From: CAZTAR01 sp043813895
GTDB lineage: Bacteria > Planctomycetota > Phycisphaerae > UBA1845 > UTPLA1
NCBI GenBank assembly: GCA_043813895.1
Contig: JBDRKQ010000021.1
Location: forward strand, 1-64,000
Length of the DNA stretch: 64,000 nucleotides
Direction: 5' to 3'
Shown: positions 53,267 through 62,870 of the stretch, one piece after another
Layout of the letters: every line of letters starts with the position of its first letter
Position numbering within the stretch: the stretch's first letter is position 1
The notes under the pieces: generated by a model
What the model was told of the DNA's origin: nothing
Seen by the model: the letters and a program-made list of their open reading frames with translations, nothing else
The model's database searches: none
Translations under genes and position numbers: made by a program

Positions 53267-54101
53267 GGGGCCTCCGTCCTCCCGCTATTCTTATCGCCCT
53301 GTGCTAAGTGCACCCTCCGGGGCATCCTGCTTGCCTTCGCCTCTCCGTGTATGCACCGAGCGCTTCCACCCGCGCACACTTCAACTTCCTCTTCCACCCG
53401 TAGAATACCGGATCATCCCAGGACAAGTCAATGGGCTGGACCGGCCAAGTGCGGTTTTCGTCAGTTTTTTTTCGGACGCCTCACGCTTCACCCGCGAAAC
53501 AGACAGAACGAGTCAGATCAGCGTGGCCTTACGCCCACGTCGCACCGTCGGAGAGGTTTGCTGCATTTACGAGTTCGGGTCTCGCTAGGATCGAAAGAGG
53601 GTGAAGAATCTTCCGCAACTCACGTCCACAAAAGATGTTACTACTCCAAACGCCCTCCAAAGCCACCATTCTCAGAGATATGATATGGTGGAACTCCCGG
53701 CCCGCGAGCCAGCTGACGCACAACCGAAGACGATAGCGCGTGTCGCAAGATGGCTCGACTCTGTGGTAGCGATCTTCGCAGGACAAAGAGCGCCCTCTTC
53801 GTGAGCGCGCGGTCCCCATGCCCCGATAGATTCCACTAAGGACGAACCTGAAGCCTTTGCCCGCGGGTCGCAGCCGGCGCCACTCTCGGTGCCGGCTCGA
53901 TCGAGATTCCCAAGCCCGCCTGGCGGCCGGCGGCGGAGGCTTGCTTCGGCGTCCCTGGAACGACTATGATGAATCGTCGCGAACAGCAACAGTGGAATGG
54001 TAAACCATAGACCGGGGTGGCACGGTGGGCAGCGCGTTTACTGTGTTTCGGCGGGGTCCGCCACCAGGGCGGGCCACGTCACGGTGAGGGTAGGAAGCGT
54101 C
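53267..54101. other. Long intergenic region between divergent secreted-protein genes
   Basis: About 835 bases, the longest gap in the window. Several open frames cross it, but their composition is shadow-like. No RNA gene, repeat of families A or B, or consensus promoter was found. Confidence 0.4.
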
Positions 54102-55448
54102 ATGTCCGAGCAGTCTCTTGTAGCAGCCCTGCTGGCGGTCGGCCTTCTGCTTTCGCCGCAGTTGGCGTCTGCGCAGACGACGGGGCCGGATCTGTTGGCT
54201 GTCGATATCTGGGACACCGTCAACTATTACGGCCAAGTGAACGATGTTCACGCCTATTCAGTCGGTAGTCGGGTCTGCAATGTGGGCGATGCGGAGGTGG
54301 ATTGGGTCGGTTCGACGAATCGGCATCCCGTGGTCGCCACGGAGTTGTATCGCCTGATGGACGGGCGTTTCGAGCAGATCGGCATGTCCTGGGCAAGGCA
54401 CGGTTTTCTAGCCTTGGCCAACGACTTCTGCGTGTTGGGATGCACGCCGCCAGACCCCTATGGGTACACGCTTGGCGTGGGTTGTTCGAATCCTGGGAAC
54501 GCCAATCTCAACGGGTCTCAGGCTCGGCTCGGCCCCCGCGGGCACGTCAACGCCTTGACCGGCGAATTCCCCTACCACTTCTCGCTGGTCGACTATCCTC
54601 CGAAGCGCGTGGAGGAGGTGATTGACCGTCGTCTGCAGGTTGCCGGCGATGATCTGGATCCCGCCCTGAATCCCGGCGCACTCTACTTCGTCGAAACACA
54701 GTACGTCTCACCGCATGACTGCGAGGCAGGCACCGATGCCAACAACATCGCGTATCGGCCTGTGACGGTGAACTCTCCCGCGGCGGGCGAGTACGAGTTA
54801 TCGTTGACCGGAACGACCGTGCCGGGAACCGCTGCCATCCACGCCTGGAAGGCGAACGATCCGACCGTGGAAGAGGCGGTCATCAATGTGCCCTCGGCTG
54901 GTTTCTTCATCGTCGCGGCCAAAGTGACCGACTTGGGGGGCGATCAGTGGCGATACGAGTACGCGTTGTTCAACTACAACTGCGACCGGTCTGCGCAGTC
55001 GTTTGCCGTGTGGATTCCTCATTCGGCGACGCCGTCAAACATCGGATTTCATGACATCGATCATCACAGCGGCGATGGTTACCCCGACGTGGTTGGCACC
55101 TTCTCGACCGCCGACTGGAGCCACAACCTTCAGAGTAGGATGCTGAAGTGGGAGTGTCCGACCTACGACTCCGCGTCTCCGCCGACCGGCAAGGGCAATG
55201 CCCTCCGATGGGGAACTCTGTACAACTTCCGTTTCGACTGTGACAGAGAGCCTGCCCTGGGTCCGGTGCGCGTGGATTTGTACATGCCGGCGAGAGCCGG
55301 CAGCAGTGGCACTGGGATAACCTGGATTCCCAAGCCGACGTGGATTCCTGCGGCTTCGGAGTCTTCACTGGCCATTCTGGCATGTCTGTTCGTCGTGGCG
55401 GGGATGTTCGTTTTCGGTCGGATGCGGAAGGCGATCCCACGGGATTGA
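54102..55448 (+). CDS. Secreted protein with C-terminal membrane anchor
   Basis: 448 residues from an ATG with AGGAAG upstream. Signal peptide cut near residue 24 (ASA). The Cys-containing body (NDFCVLGCTPPDPYGYTLGVGC, quoted in part) is unrecognised. The end SSLAILACLFVVAGMFVFGRMRKAIPRD is a hydrophobic helix followed by basic residues, like surface-sorting tails but without PEP, LPXTG or IPTL motifs. It may be a simple tail anchor. Not in a recognisable operon. Confidence 0.72.
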   Translation: MSEQSLVAALLAVGLLLSPQLASAQTTGPDLLAVDIWDTVNYYGQVNDVHAYSVGSRVCNVGDAEVDWVGSTNRHPVVATELYRLMDGRFEQIGMSWARHGFLALANDFCVLGCTPPDPYGYTLGVGCSNPGNANLNGSQARLGPRGHVNALTGEFPYHFSLVDYPPKRVEEVIDRRLQVAGDDLDPALNPGALYFVETQYVSPHDCEAGTDANNIAYRPVTVNSPAAGEYELSLTGTTVPGTAAIHAWKANDPTVEEAVINVPSAGFFIVAAKVTDLGGDQWRYEYALFNYNCDRSAQSFAVWIPHSATPSNIGFHDIDHHSGDGYPDVVGTFSTADWSHNLQSRMLKWECPTYDSASPPTGKGNALRWGTLYNFRFDCDREPALGPVRVDLYMPARAGSSGTGITWIPKPTWIPAASESSLAILACLFVVAGMFVFGRMRKAIPRD

Positions 55449-55899
55449 TCGCCGAAGCCCAATCGGCATCGTCGCGATTCACCGGTTCAGAGAGCGTGTC
55501 AGAGCGGCGTGAGTGCTTGTCGCTCGCGTCAAGTATCGGTCGTAAACTCATGCGCCGTCGGGAATTGCCGTCACGATTGGTCCGAACGCGTGCGTTCGTC
55601 GTCAATCTCTCGGATTCGCCAGGTTTGCTGCACCAGTTCACGGATACGGGGCGGAGAGCCCTGCTCGCCGACACTCTGATGCGAACCCGTGCCACACAAC
55701 GGGTACATGCCCTGACGGATCCCCGGTTGCGTCTCGCCTGGGATCAGCCTACACTAATCGGAGTGGATGTCCATCTGCACACGTTCCCGGGCCTGGAACG
55801 CGTCGGGGGAGTGTGCATAACATGGACGCAGGACCGCAGAGAGTTGCGTCTGTTGCAGAAGCAGCGACGCAACATTGCGAAAGGAGAACTCGGCAAAGT
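55449..55899. other. Intergenic region upstream of rpsU
   Basis: About 450 bases with a promoter candidate (55727-55755). A 187-residue open frame (55340-55903) crosses it but has no family match and overlaps the end of the previous gene; not accepted. Confidence 0.45.
55727..55755 (+). promoter_or_regulatory. Candidate rpsU promoter
   Basis: TTGCGT (55727-55732), 17-bp spacer, TACACT (55750-55755). Moderate matches. It would leave a leader of about 140 nt before rpsU. Confidence 0.4.
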
Positions 55900-56097
55900 A
55901 TGATCAAAGTTCGACCACGCCCCAACGAACCGGTTCAACAACTCATGCGACGACTCAAGAAGCTCTGTGAGCGTGAGGGCGTCGTGCGTGAGATGAAGCG
56001 GACCGCCTATTATGAGAAGCCCTCGGACCGCAATCGAAGGAACATGCGCAAAGCCAGACGCCGAACGCAGAAGATGAGCGTCGAAGGCGGGATCTGA
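55900..56097 (+). CDS. rpsU: 30S ribosomal protein S21
   Basis: 65-residue small-subunit protein involved in initiation. VRPRPNEPVQQLMRRLKKLCE is the typical N-terminal helix; REMKRTAYYEKPSDRNRRN and the basic tail match S21. AAGGAG lies about 13 nt upstream, a long spacing. No dnaG or rpoD follows; the next gene is convergent. Confidence 0.95.
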   Translation: MIKVRPRPNEPVQQLMRRLKKLCEREGVVREMKRTAYYEKPSDRNRRNMRKARRRTQKMSVEGGI

Positions 56098-56204
56098 TCT
56101 TACCCGCCGAGCTTTTCAAGGGCACATCCAAGCCTCACTATCGCTGCCAGAAGGCGGCATGCGCCATGCGGGGGAACTTGTGTGAGGCGTGTTCGCGCGC
56201 GGCC

Positions 56205-56867
56205 CTACGCCGGTTTCCTGAGATGCCTACGAGGGCGCGTGCAGCGGTAAATGCCACCCGGCGGCACATTGCGCCACACCATCCGGTACTCGACCTGCTC
56301 GAACAAGCGCGCGTAGAAGCCGCGATACACCAACGGGGCAACCGTGATCTGAATGAACACGCCCTGAGGAGAAAGGACGGAACGCAGCCATTTCCAGAGT
56401 CGTACCATTCCCTTAGGTGTGAGGTTGGGCGTCGGCAGGCCGCTAATCACGTAGTCCACCTCGTCATCAAGCCCCATCCGTTCGAATGGTTCAACAAGAC
56501 TCGTCGCATCGGACTCCAACAAGTGGAGTTTTGGAAACTTGCGTCGCAGGACGCGACAGAAGTCCGGATCGTTTTCGACCGCGATGAACCGGTGATGCGG
56601 GCGAAGCCGGGCCAGAATCCTCTCGGTGACGGGGCCGGTCCCCGCGCCCAACTCGACAATCGTGGAGGGATGCCCGAACTGGACGTGCCTCAGGATACCG
56701 CTCACCATCGCCCCGCTCGACGGAACGGCCGAAGAAATCTCACGCCCCTTGGCCAGAAACTTCTTGAAGAACAGTCTGCGATCCGAGAGTTGCGCTGACT
56801 GCCTGACGACGGGAGAGTCGAAGAGCACGGATTCCGCCGGGCCGGCGTTGGTCAACTTTGTGGACAC
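56205..56867 (-). CDS. PmtA-like SAM-dependent methyltransferase
   Basis: 220 residues from a GTG with AAGGGG 5 nt upstream (ATG at 56882 is an alternative). FFKKFLAKGREISSAVPSSGAM then STIVELGAGTGPVTERIL is the pattern of phospholipid N-methyltransferases of the PmtA family. The motif II/III part VDYVISGLPTPNLTPKGM also fits. Substrate phosphatidylethanolamine is inferred from family resemblance only. Convergent with rpsU. Confidence 0.8.
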   Translation of the reverse strand: MSTKLTNAGPAESVLFDSPVVRQSAQLSDRRLFFKKFLAKGREISSAVPSSGAMVSGILRHVQFGHPSTIVELGAGTGPVTERILARLRPHHRFIAVENDPDFCRVLRRKFPKLHLLESDATSLVEPFERMGLDDEVDYVISGLPTPNLTPKGMVRLWKWLRSVLSPQGVFIQITVAPLVYRGFYARLFEQVEYRMVWRNVPPGGIYRCTRPRRHLRKPA

Positions 56868-57273
56868 TTGCGCCCCTTGCATGGAGTTTCGCTAATTCGC
56901 AACAACACGCCTCTCGCGTTGCGCGGCCGGTGATCTTAACCTCGAAGACAATCGTTGCACAACACTGATTCTGTAGCCGGGTGCGTCTGAGAAGCGGCCG
57001 GTCGCCCCCCCCCTCCCCCCTGCCGGCTGACCGCGACGCGCGCCGCTGCCATGATTCGGGCCGATCCATCTTGTGAATTGGAATCTCGTGAACGACTTTT
57101 CACAGGACACAGTGCGGTGAGACGCGATTGTACCGGATCGTCTCTTCCCCCCCCCACTCCGCAGGGGCCGATATTCCCGGCCGCATCACGCAGAGTGGCA
57201 CGGTCGTGGCACTCATTATTGAATCGCCGCTGCCGCCAGAGGTACAATACAGATGGATCGGAGGGAAGACGTG
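56868..57273. other. Intergenic region between divergent methyltransferase and lipoprotein genes
   Basis: About 400 bases. A C-run-rich segment at 57005-57021, with another C-run at 57148-57157, and a plus-strand promoter candidate (57219-57248) are present. No gene recognised. Confidence 0.45.
57219..57248 (+). promoter_or_regulatory. Candidate promoter of the 57274 lipoprotein gene
   Basis: TTGAAT (57219-57224), 18-bp spacer, TACAAT (57243-57248). The start codon is 26 nt downstream of the -10. Confidence 0.5.
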
Positions 57274-57753
57274 ATGAAGCGCCTCATCCTGGTTGCCTGC
57301 TGCGCGGTCCTCGGCGGCTGCGGGCTCATGCCGTTCGTCGGTACAGGTGCGACGACCTTCGCGGTGCCAATGGCCGCTACGACGCCGGTGCCCGGCGGCA
57401 TCCTCATTGGGATTCCGACGCTCGAGGGTGAGTGGGTTATCGCCGACGACGAAGGGGGACGATTCTGCCTGACGATCCAGGAATCGCGAGTTTCTATCAT
57501 CAACGTAGGATGCACGTCGGACGGACAGGGCTTCGCCGCGCGGATTAGAGAGTCTCCGCAGGCCATCATCGCCGGGCCGAACCTCGTCATCACAGCGATC
57601 TACAACCCCAGGTTCTTCGAGACGACACTGGCTCGGCTCACGTTCAGCGGAGTTCTGCAGCCGGACGGGACTTACGCAGGGCAACTCCAGACCGAAGTGC
57701 TCGAGGCGGAAGACGCCCCCGTGTCACGACCGGCAATCCTCGGCCGCATTTGA
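57274..57753 (+). CDS. Lipoprotein of unknown function
   Basis: 159 residues from an ATG with GGAGG about 9 nt upstream. MKRLILVACCAVLGGCG contains the lipobox LGGC, so Cys16 is the likely lipid anchor. The mature part is beta-rich with two Cys (GRFCLTIQE, INVGCTSD) and ends in a short charged stretch. No family recognised. Confidence 0.75.
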   Translation: MKRLILVACCAVLGGCGLMPFVGTGATTFAVPMAATTPVPGGILIGIPTLEGEWVIADDEGGRFCLTIQESRVSIINVGCTSDGQGFAARIRESPQAIIAGPNLVITAIYNPRFFETTLARLTFSGVLQPDGTYAGQLQTEVLEAEDAPVSRPAILGRI

Positions 57754-57915
57754 TCGAAGCCGCATATTATTTCAGCGGCGGCGCGTGAGATTCAGCCGGC
57801 CACACCGGATAATTACGTGGTGGCTCCGCGCGATGGCACGGGAGTCGCCGCGCGCCCACCGTGTTGGTAGTGCCGCCGTAGTTACGATATGTGGAATCCA
57901 CAAGGAGAGCCGACC

Positions 57916-58704
57916 ATGAAGCGAGTGATGTGCTGGCTGTTGTGTCTTGCCCTGCTGCCGGCCGCGGCCTGGGCGGATGACAAGGACAAGAAAGGGGAGG
58001 ATAAGAAGGGAGCGGAGGAGAAGAAGAGCGGGGAGCTCACGGACCCGATCGAGATACTCAAGAAGGCCGATGCCGCGTGCAAGGCCGTCAAAGCTGTCAA
58101 GTATGACCTCAGGTACGAAGTGACCCTCGATGGCAAGCCGCAGATCGGCAAGTACGAGGCAAAGGCGATCTTCTCAGGGTTTGTGGACGGGGCGTCGGAG
58201 AAGTCCCTGGTGGACGTCAAGTATTCCGAGCCTGAGTCGAAGGAGGTCCGGCACGTCACGGCCGGAGGCGATGGCGAGATGTTCTTCGTCATGGATCACA
58301 AAGAGAAGAAGGCCTACGAGGACATGGACCCCGCCGTGGTCGGCTCGTTTGGGCGTGTGCTTCAAGGCGCGGCGATGATTGAGTTCCTTTTCGACGAGCC
58401 GTTCAGCGATGAGATCAACGGCAAGAGTCGGGAACTCAAGGGCAGCAAGGAGATCGCCGGGGAGGGCTGCTACGTCGTGTACGTCGTCTACCAGGCGGAA
58501 CAAGCGCCGAAGACGACGTGGTTCTTCTCCAAGAAGGATTTCCTGCCCCGTTGCCGGATCGACGAGCGGACGCTGCGCGGCGGCGAGAAGTGGGTCCAGA
58601 AGAAGACGCTCTCCAACGTGGTTGCCGACCCGAGACTGGACAAGGACGCTTTCAAGCTGAAGCTGCCCAAGGGCTATACGAAGACGGACGACTTCGCGCC
58701 GTAA
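57916..58704 (+). CDS. Exported LolA-fold-like (DUF2092-like) protein
   Basis: 262 residues from an ATG with AAGGAG 9 nt upstream. Signal peptide cut near residue 20 (AWA). A Lys/Glu/Asp-rich stretch follows, then PIEILKKADAACKAVKAVKYDLRYEV, a pattern seen in LolA/DUF2092-type lipid-binding folds (quoted in part). Later strands FFSKKDFLPRCRIDERTL and a C-terminal KLPKGYTKTDDFAP also fit. The fold is inferred; ligand unknown. Confidence 0.75.
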   Translation: MKRVMCWLLCLALLPAAAWADDKDKKGEDKKGAEEKKSGELTDPIEILKKADAACKAVKAVKYDLRYEVTLDGKPQIGKYEAKAIFSGFVDGASEKSLVDVKYSEPESKEVRHVTAGGDGEMFFVMDHKEKKAYEDMDPAVVGSFGRVLQGAAMIEFLFDEPFSDEINGKSRELKGSKEIAGEGCYVVYVVYQAEQAPKTTWFFSKKDFLPRCRIDERTLRGGEKWVQKKTLSNVVADPRLDKDAFKLKLPKGYTKTDDFAP

Positions 58705-59168
58705 CTGATCTGACGAAACGGATGAATTGCACATTTCACCGACGTGAGGCGTGAGCCTTTGTGATCGGCCCGCGCCGGGGGGAGTCTGCGTGCCGGGGCC
58801 CGATGGGCACCCCGCCCCGAGTTTCGCAATCCGCTGACCAGCCCGCCCATCCATTGGGAGGCGTGTCGGGTGTTTCCCCGGCGAGTTTGGCGCTTCCGGG
58901 GATCCAAGGAAACGTCCGAATACCAAGTGGCCGTCGTGCCGCCTGGCCCGTCTTCTTGGGGGAAGCAAGACCGATGGTGTAGAATAGAGCCGGAGGGACT
59001 GCGAGCATTCGGCCTGTTTACCCTATTTCCCCTAAGCCCCTTCTGCCCCTCGTCTTGCTGGGTCAAGAGCAGGCCTGATCCGTGTTGGGAGTATATGAGC
59101 CGTAACTGAGAGGTCAGCAGGCTCCTTGAACACTTGATTCACATCCATCGCAGCAAGGGAGGAGAGCC
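58705..59168. other. Intergenic region before the 956-residue protein
   Basis: About 460 bases with GC-rich inverted stretches near 58770-58815 and a TAGAAT at 58980-58985 lacking a clear -35. No gene or RNA recognised. Confidence 0.4.
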
Positions 59169-62039
59169 ATGAATCGTCACGTTGTATTTGTACTTGTTTT
59201 GTTCTCTGTGACCGGCGTTGTTGCGACATCCGGCTTGCACGCGGACAACCCGTGCACGGTTCCCGACAACGGCACGGGCACCGCTGATCTTCCGCCGATG
59301 GGCTGCAAGTACCTCGGCCACATGCAGATTACCGGCGGCCTGGTACCCGGCGACACGATCGAGATCGACGCGAGTTGGCAGGACTTCGCGTGCGACAACG
59401 AGCCACATCCCGGCTGCTCCATCGGGCTGGCGCCCGGCATCTGCGAAGCCCCTGGCGGGACGCTCGGCGGCACTGGTTACTGCTCGGAGGATTGGATCGT
59501 CATGGAGATGACCGGCACCGGCACCATGACGGGCTTCTACCGCATGGTCTGGGTGCCGGTTGCAAGCGAGGTTCACACCGGTCCACGGAATCCGGGAGAT
59601 CCCGTCCAGACGTTCCAGTCGAACCTGATCAGACTTTACGGCGAATTGTTCGGCGATCCGGACTTCTGCATGTTCCGCGTGCTGGCGGGGTCCGACGTTG
59701 GCCTGCCGAGCCCGGGTCAGACGACCTTGACTGAACTGCCCACCGGCGACTTTGCTGTCGACAGCTTCTTCGACATCACATACCAGATCGAGTTCGAAGG
59801 CTGCCCTGGATCACAGCTTGACGGCCTGATGGGCATGACTACTGATGTCTCGCGGTTTGAAACGGGATTCGCCGACGCGACCGGGGCGTGTTGTTCGGAC
59901 GGGCTGTGCAGCGTGCTGACGGAAACCGATTGCACGGCGGCTGACGGCCTCTACCTGGGCGACGCCACGGCGTGCCTCGGGGACAACGACGGTGACGGCT
60001 ATGACGATGCCTGCGCGTGTGTCGAGCCGGACAACGGGACGGGCACGGTCGATCTGCCCGCGAAGCAGTGCCCCTTCACCGCCCCGTACGGACCGATGTA
60101 CATCATCGACGGCCTGCCGCCGAGCACGACGCTGGAACTCGATCCCCTCCTGCGAGACCCCGACTGCAACGATATCCGACCCGCGTGCAGTCTCGGGCTG
60201 GCCGCGGGCGTTTGCGAAGGCCCGGGCGGCAGTCTGGGTGGAAACGGTCAATGCTTCGACGCATCGCTGGTCCTGACCGTCGTCGGCACCGGCGACCTGA
60301 CGGGCTACCACCGTGTCCTTTGGGTGCCGGTCTTCTGCGAAATTCACACCGGGCCGCGAAACCCGGGCGATCCTGTTCAGACGTGCACGAGCGAGATGTT
60401 CCGCCTGACCGGTGAGCTCTTCGGCGATCCGGACTTCTGCACGTTTCGCGTGACAGCCGGCGCGGATTACGGTCTGCCCAGCCCCGGCGAGACGACGGTG
60501 ACGCAACTGCCCAGTGGCGATTTCGCTGTCGACAGTTTCTTTGATATTACCTACCAAATCGAGTTCGAGGGCTGCCCCGGTTCGCAACTTGATGGTATGG
60601 AGGGCACCACGACGTCGACCGTTCGGCTGGTCCAGGGGACGTTGTACTTGCAGGAGCCCCCCACGTGCGAGGCGCCGAACAACGGCGGCGGCACGGTCGA
60701 TCTGCCCGCAGACTGCCCTTACCTCGCGCCGGATGAGCCGATGTACATCATCGAGGGCCTGCCGGCGGGCTCGGCGATCGAGCTCGATCCGACCCTCGAC
60801 GACTACACCAACATCATCAGAACGCCGGGCGGCTACCTTGGCGGAGAGATCGAGACGTTCGACTCCACGCTGTATCTCACCGTGACCGGCACCGGCGGCC
60901 TGACCGGCTTCAACCGCAATCTGGCCGTGCCGATGGCGTGCGCCGTCCACACCGGGCCGCGGAACCCGGGCGACCCCGTGCAGACCCTTACGGCCGAGAT
61001 GGTGAGTATGACCGGCGAGCTGTTCGGCGACCCGGACTTCTGTACGTTCCGTGTACGGGCCGGCACCGACAACGGCATGGCAGGCGCCGGCACGACCGTG
61101 TTGACCGAATCGCCCAGCGGCGATTTTGCGGTCGACAGCTTCTTCGACATCACCTACGAAATCGAGTTCGAAGGCTGCCCGGGCTCGCAGTTGGACGGCT
61201 GGGCCGGCACGACGAGGGCGACAGTCCGCCTCCTGCAAGGTGACGTTGCAGTTTGCTACCCGGCCGACGGTGACATGAACGGTGACACCTTGATGAACGG
61301 GTTGGATATCCAGCCGTTCGTTCACGCCATACTGGACGTCGCGACGCCCGCCGAGACGTGCCACGGCGATTTCGATGCAAGCGGCAGCCTCGACGTCGGC
61401 GACATTCCCGACTTCGTGGACAGGCTGCTCCTGGGAATGCCGTTGCACCCAGCGTGTCTTGCGCCGGACAACGGAAGCGGCACGGTCGATCTACCTGCCG
61501 ACTGCCCGATGACCGCGCCCTATGGGCTGATGTACATCATTGACGGGCTGCCGCCCGGCTCCACGCTCGAACTCGACCCGACAATGGACGACTACCTGAA
61601 CATCGTCAGGACGCCGGGAGGCTCGCTCGGCGGCGAGATCGAGGAATACGATGCCACGCTCTACCTCGACGTGACCGGCACGGGCGACTTCGCCGGCTTC
61701 AATCGCCATCTCGGAGTGCCGATCGCTTGCGAGATTCACACCGGCCCGCGCAATCCCGGTGATCCCGTGCAGACGATCACCATGGAGATGGTCAGCCTTC
61801 AAGGTGAGCTGTTCGGCGATCCGGATTTCTGCACGTTTCGCGTGCGGGCGGGCTCGGACTTCGGTTTGCCAAGCCCCGGCCAGACGACCTTGACGCAGCT
61901 ACCCGGCGGCGACTTCGCCGTCGACAGCTTCTTCGACATCACCTATCAAATCGAGTTTGAGGGGTGCCCCGGCTCACAGCTTGACGGCATGGCAGGGACC
62001 ACAACGGCAACGGTCCGTCTCACTCAAGGAGATTCATAG
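59169..62039 (+). CDS. Secreted four-repeat protein with internal dockerin-like segment
   Basis: 956 residues, GGGAGGAGAG before the ATG, signal cut near residue 25. A module of about 200 residues occurs four times. Each begins CxxPDNGxGTxDLP, has a hydrophobic LPPGSTLELD strand, a HTGPRNPGDPVQT block and FGDPDFC, and ends GDFAVDSFFDITYQIEFEGCPGSQLDG (quoted in part). Between copies 1 and 2 is a Cys-rich insert (GACCSDGLCSVLTETDC). Between copies 3 and 4 is a dockerin-like pair (DMNGDTLMNGLDIQPF, DFDASGSLDVGDIPDF). Function unknown; extracellular location inferred. Confidence 0.85.
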   Translation: MNRHVVFVLVLFSVTGVVATSGLHADNPCTVPDNGTGTADLPPMGCKYLGHMQITGGLVPGDTIEIDASWQDFACDNEPHPGCSIGLAPGICEAPGGTLGGTGYCSEDWIVMEMTGTGTMTGFYRMVWVPVASEVHTGPRNPGDPVQTFQSNLIRLYGELFGDPDFCMFRVLAGSDVGLPSPGQTTLTELPTGDFAVDSFFDITYQIEFEGCPGSQLDGLMGMTTDVSRFETGFADATGACCSDGLCSVLTETDCTAADGLYLGDATACLGDNDGDGYDDACACVEPDNGTGTVDLPAKQCPFTAPYGPMYIIDGLPPSTTLELDPLLRDPDCNDIRPACSLGLAAGVCEGPGGSLGGNGQCFDASLVLTVVGTGDLTGYHRVLWVPVFCEIHTGPRNPGDPVQTCTSEMFRLTGELFGDPDFCTFRVTAGADYGLPSPGETTVTQLPSGDFAVDSFFDITYQIEFEGCPGSQLDGMEGTTTSTVRLVQGTLYLQEPPTCEAPNNGGGTVDLPADCPYLAPDEPMYIIEGLPAGSAIELDPTLDDYTNIIRTPGGYLGGEIETFDSTLYLTVTGTGGLTGFNRNLAVPMACAVHTGPRNPGDPVQTLTAEMVSMTGELFGDPDFCTFRVRAGTDNGMAGAGTTVLTESPSGDFAVDSFFDITYEIEFEGCPGSQLDGWAGTTRATVRLLQGDVAVCYPADGDMNGDTLMNGLDIQPFVHAILDVATPAETCHGDFDASGSLDVGDIPDFVDRLLLGMPLHPACLAPDNGSGTVDLPADCPMTAPYGLMYIIDGLPPGSTLELDPTMDDYLNIVRTPGGSLGGEIEEYDATLYLDVTGTGDFAGFNRHLGVPIACEIHTGPRNPGDPVQTITMEMVSLQGELFGDPDFCTFRVRAGSDFGLPSPGQTTLTQLPGGDFAVDSFFDITYQIEFEGCPGSQLDGMAGTTTATVRLTQGDS

Positions 62040-62082
62040 CTCGCACGATTCTGAATACCCCCCCACTTGGGATGCTTCTTGG

Positions 62083-62118
62083 AAGGCCCTCGGCGATGCC
62101 TCGTCGAGGGCCTTTCTC
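62083..62118 (+). terminator. Intrinsic terminator after the 956-residue protein gene
   Basis: A perfect 10-bp stem AAGGCCCTCG (62083-62092) and CGAGGGCCTT (62105-62114) is followed by TTCTCGTG, a weak T-run. It lies about 45 bp after the stop codon. Confidence 0.7.
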
Positions 62119-62279
62119 GTGTTGCTGGAACGACGCTGGAACCGCGCCCTTTATGGGACGGGCTTGATCGTCCATTCCCGAGCTATACCGCCCCCCGTGG
62201 CAGACCGATTCGTATCCTGCTGGGCGGCGCCTGCCTTACGGTCCGGCAACGTCCCTGAACCCGCCAGGAGGATGCCAGG

Positions 62280-62717
62280 ATGAAAAAGCCATCGCACAAG
62301 TCGATCCTCGCGGTCGACGGCGACCCTCGATTGCTGATCGAGATCATGGAGCGGCTCTCCCAGGCCGGTTTCCACGTGCATACTGTCACGCACGCATCCA
62401 CCGCGCTCCGCCTCATCCAAACGCGATCTTTCGACGCGGTCATCCTGGAAGCAACGTCGAGCCAGTTGCCCGCCGGGCTCGCGCTCATCTCAGCCCTTGG
62501 TAACAGTACGTCCACAGCAAAGACGCTGATCATCCTTCTCGACGCAACAAGCGACTCGGGGCTCGCAGAGGAGTACCGGGAACTGGGTTGTGAACACTTC
62601 CTTCCCAAGCCGCTGGACCTCGACGGACTTTGCCATCTCCTGAACAGCGCGTTCAGCACGAACGCGCTCGCCGAGATCGAGCTGCTCTCCCGACGAGAGT
62701 CCCAACGGCAGGTCTAG
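62280..62717 (+). CDS. Pseudo-receiver domain protein
   Basis: 145 residues with AGGAGG about 8 nt upstream. It follows the receiver fold: SILAVDGDPRLLIEIMERL, FDAVILEATSSQLPAG, TLIILLDATSDSG, HFLPKPLDLDGL. The phospho-accepting Asp is Glu57 (VILEA), and one residue of the acidic pair is Gly14. Lys in LPKPL and the Thr position are kept. It may work without phosphorylation. No histidine kinase is near. Confidence 0.8.
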   Translation: MKKPSHKSILAVDGDPRLLIEIMERLSQAGFHVHTVTHASTALRLIQTRSFDAVILEATSSQLPAGLALISALGNSTSTAKTLIILLDATSDSGLAEEYRELGCEHFLPKPLDLDGLCHLLNSAFSTNALAEIELLSRRESQRQV

Positions 62718-62870
62718 CCGGATGTCCGAGCCCCGAGCGCAAGCGAGCGGGTTCGAAGCGCTACGGTTTGTCCACGACAACCCCGCGCTGGCGCTTGGGG
62801 CTCGGATTGCCGGGCGCCATCTATAAGGAAGCCTCCGTGCAGCTTGCTCCGGCATTCGCGTAGTGTTGCG

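Noticed and set aside
55340..55903. 187-residue plus-strand frame before rpsU
   Set aside because: Overlaps the end of the upstream gene and the start of rpsU and has no recognisable domain.
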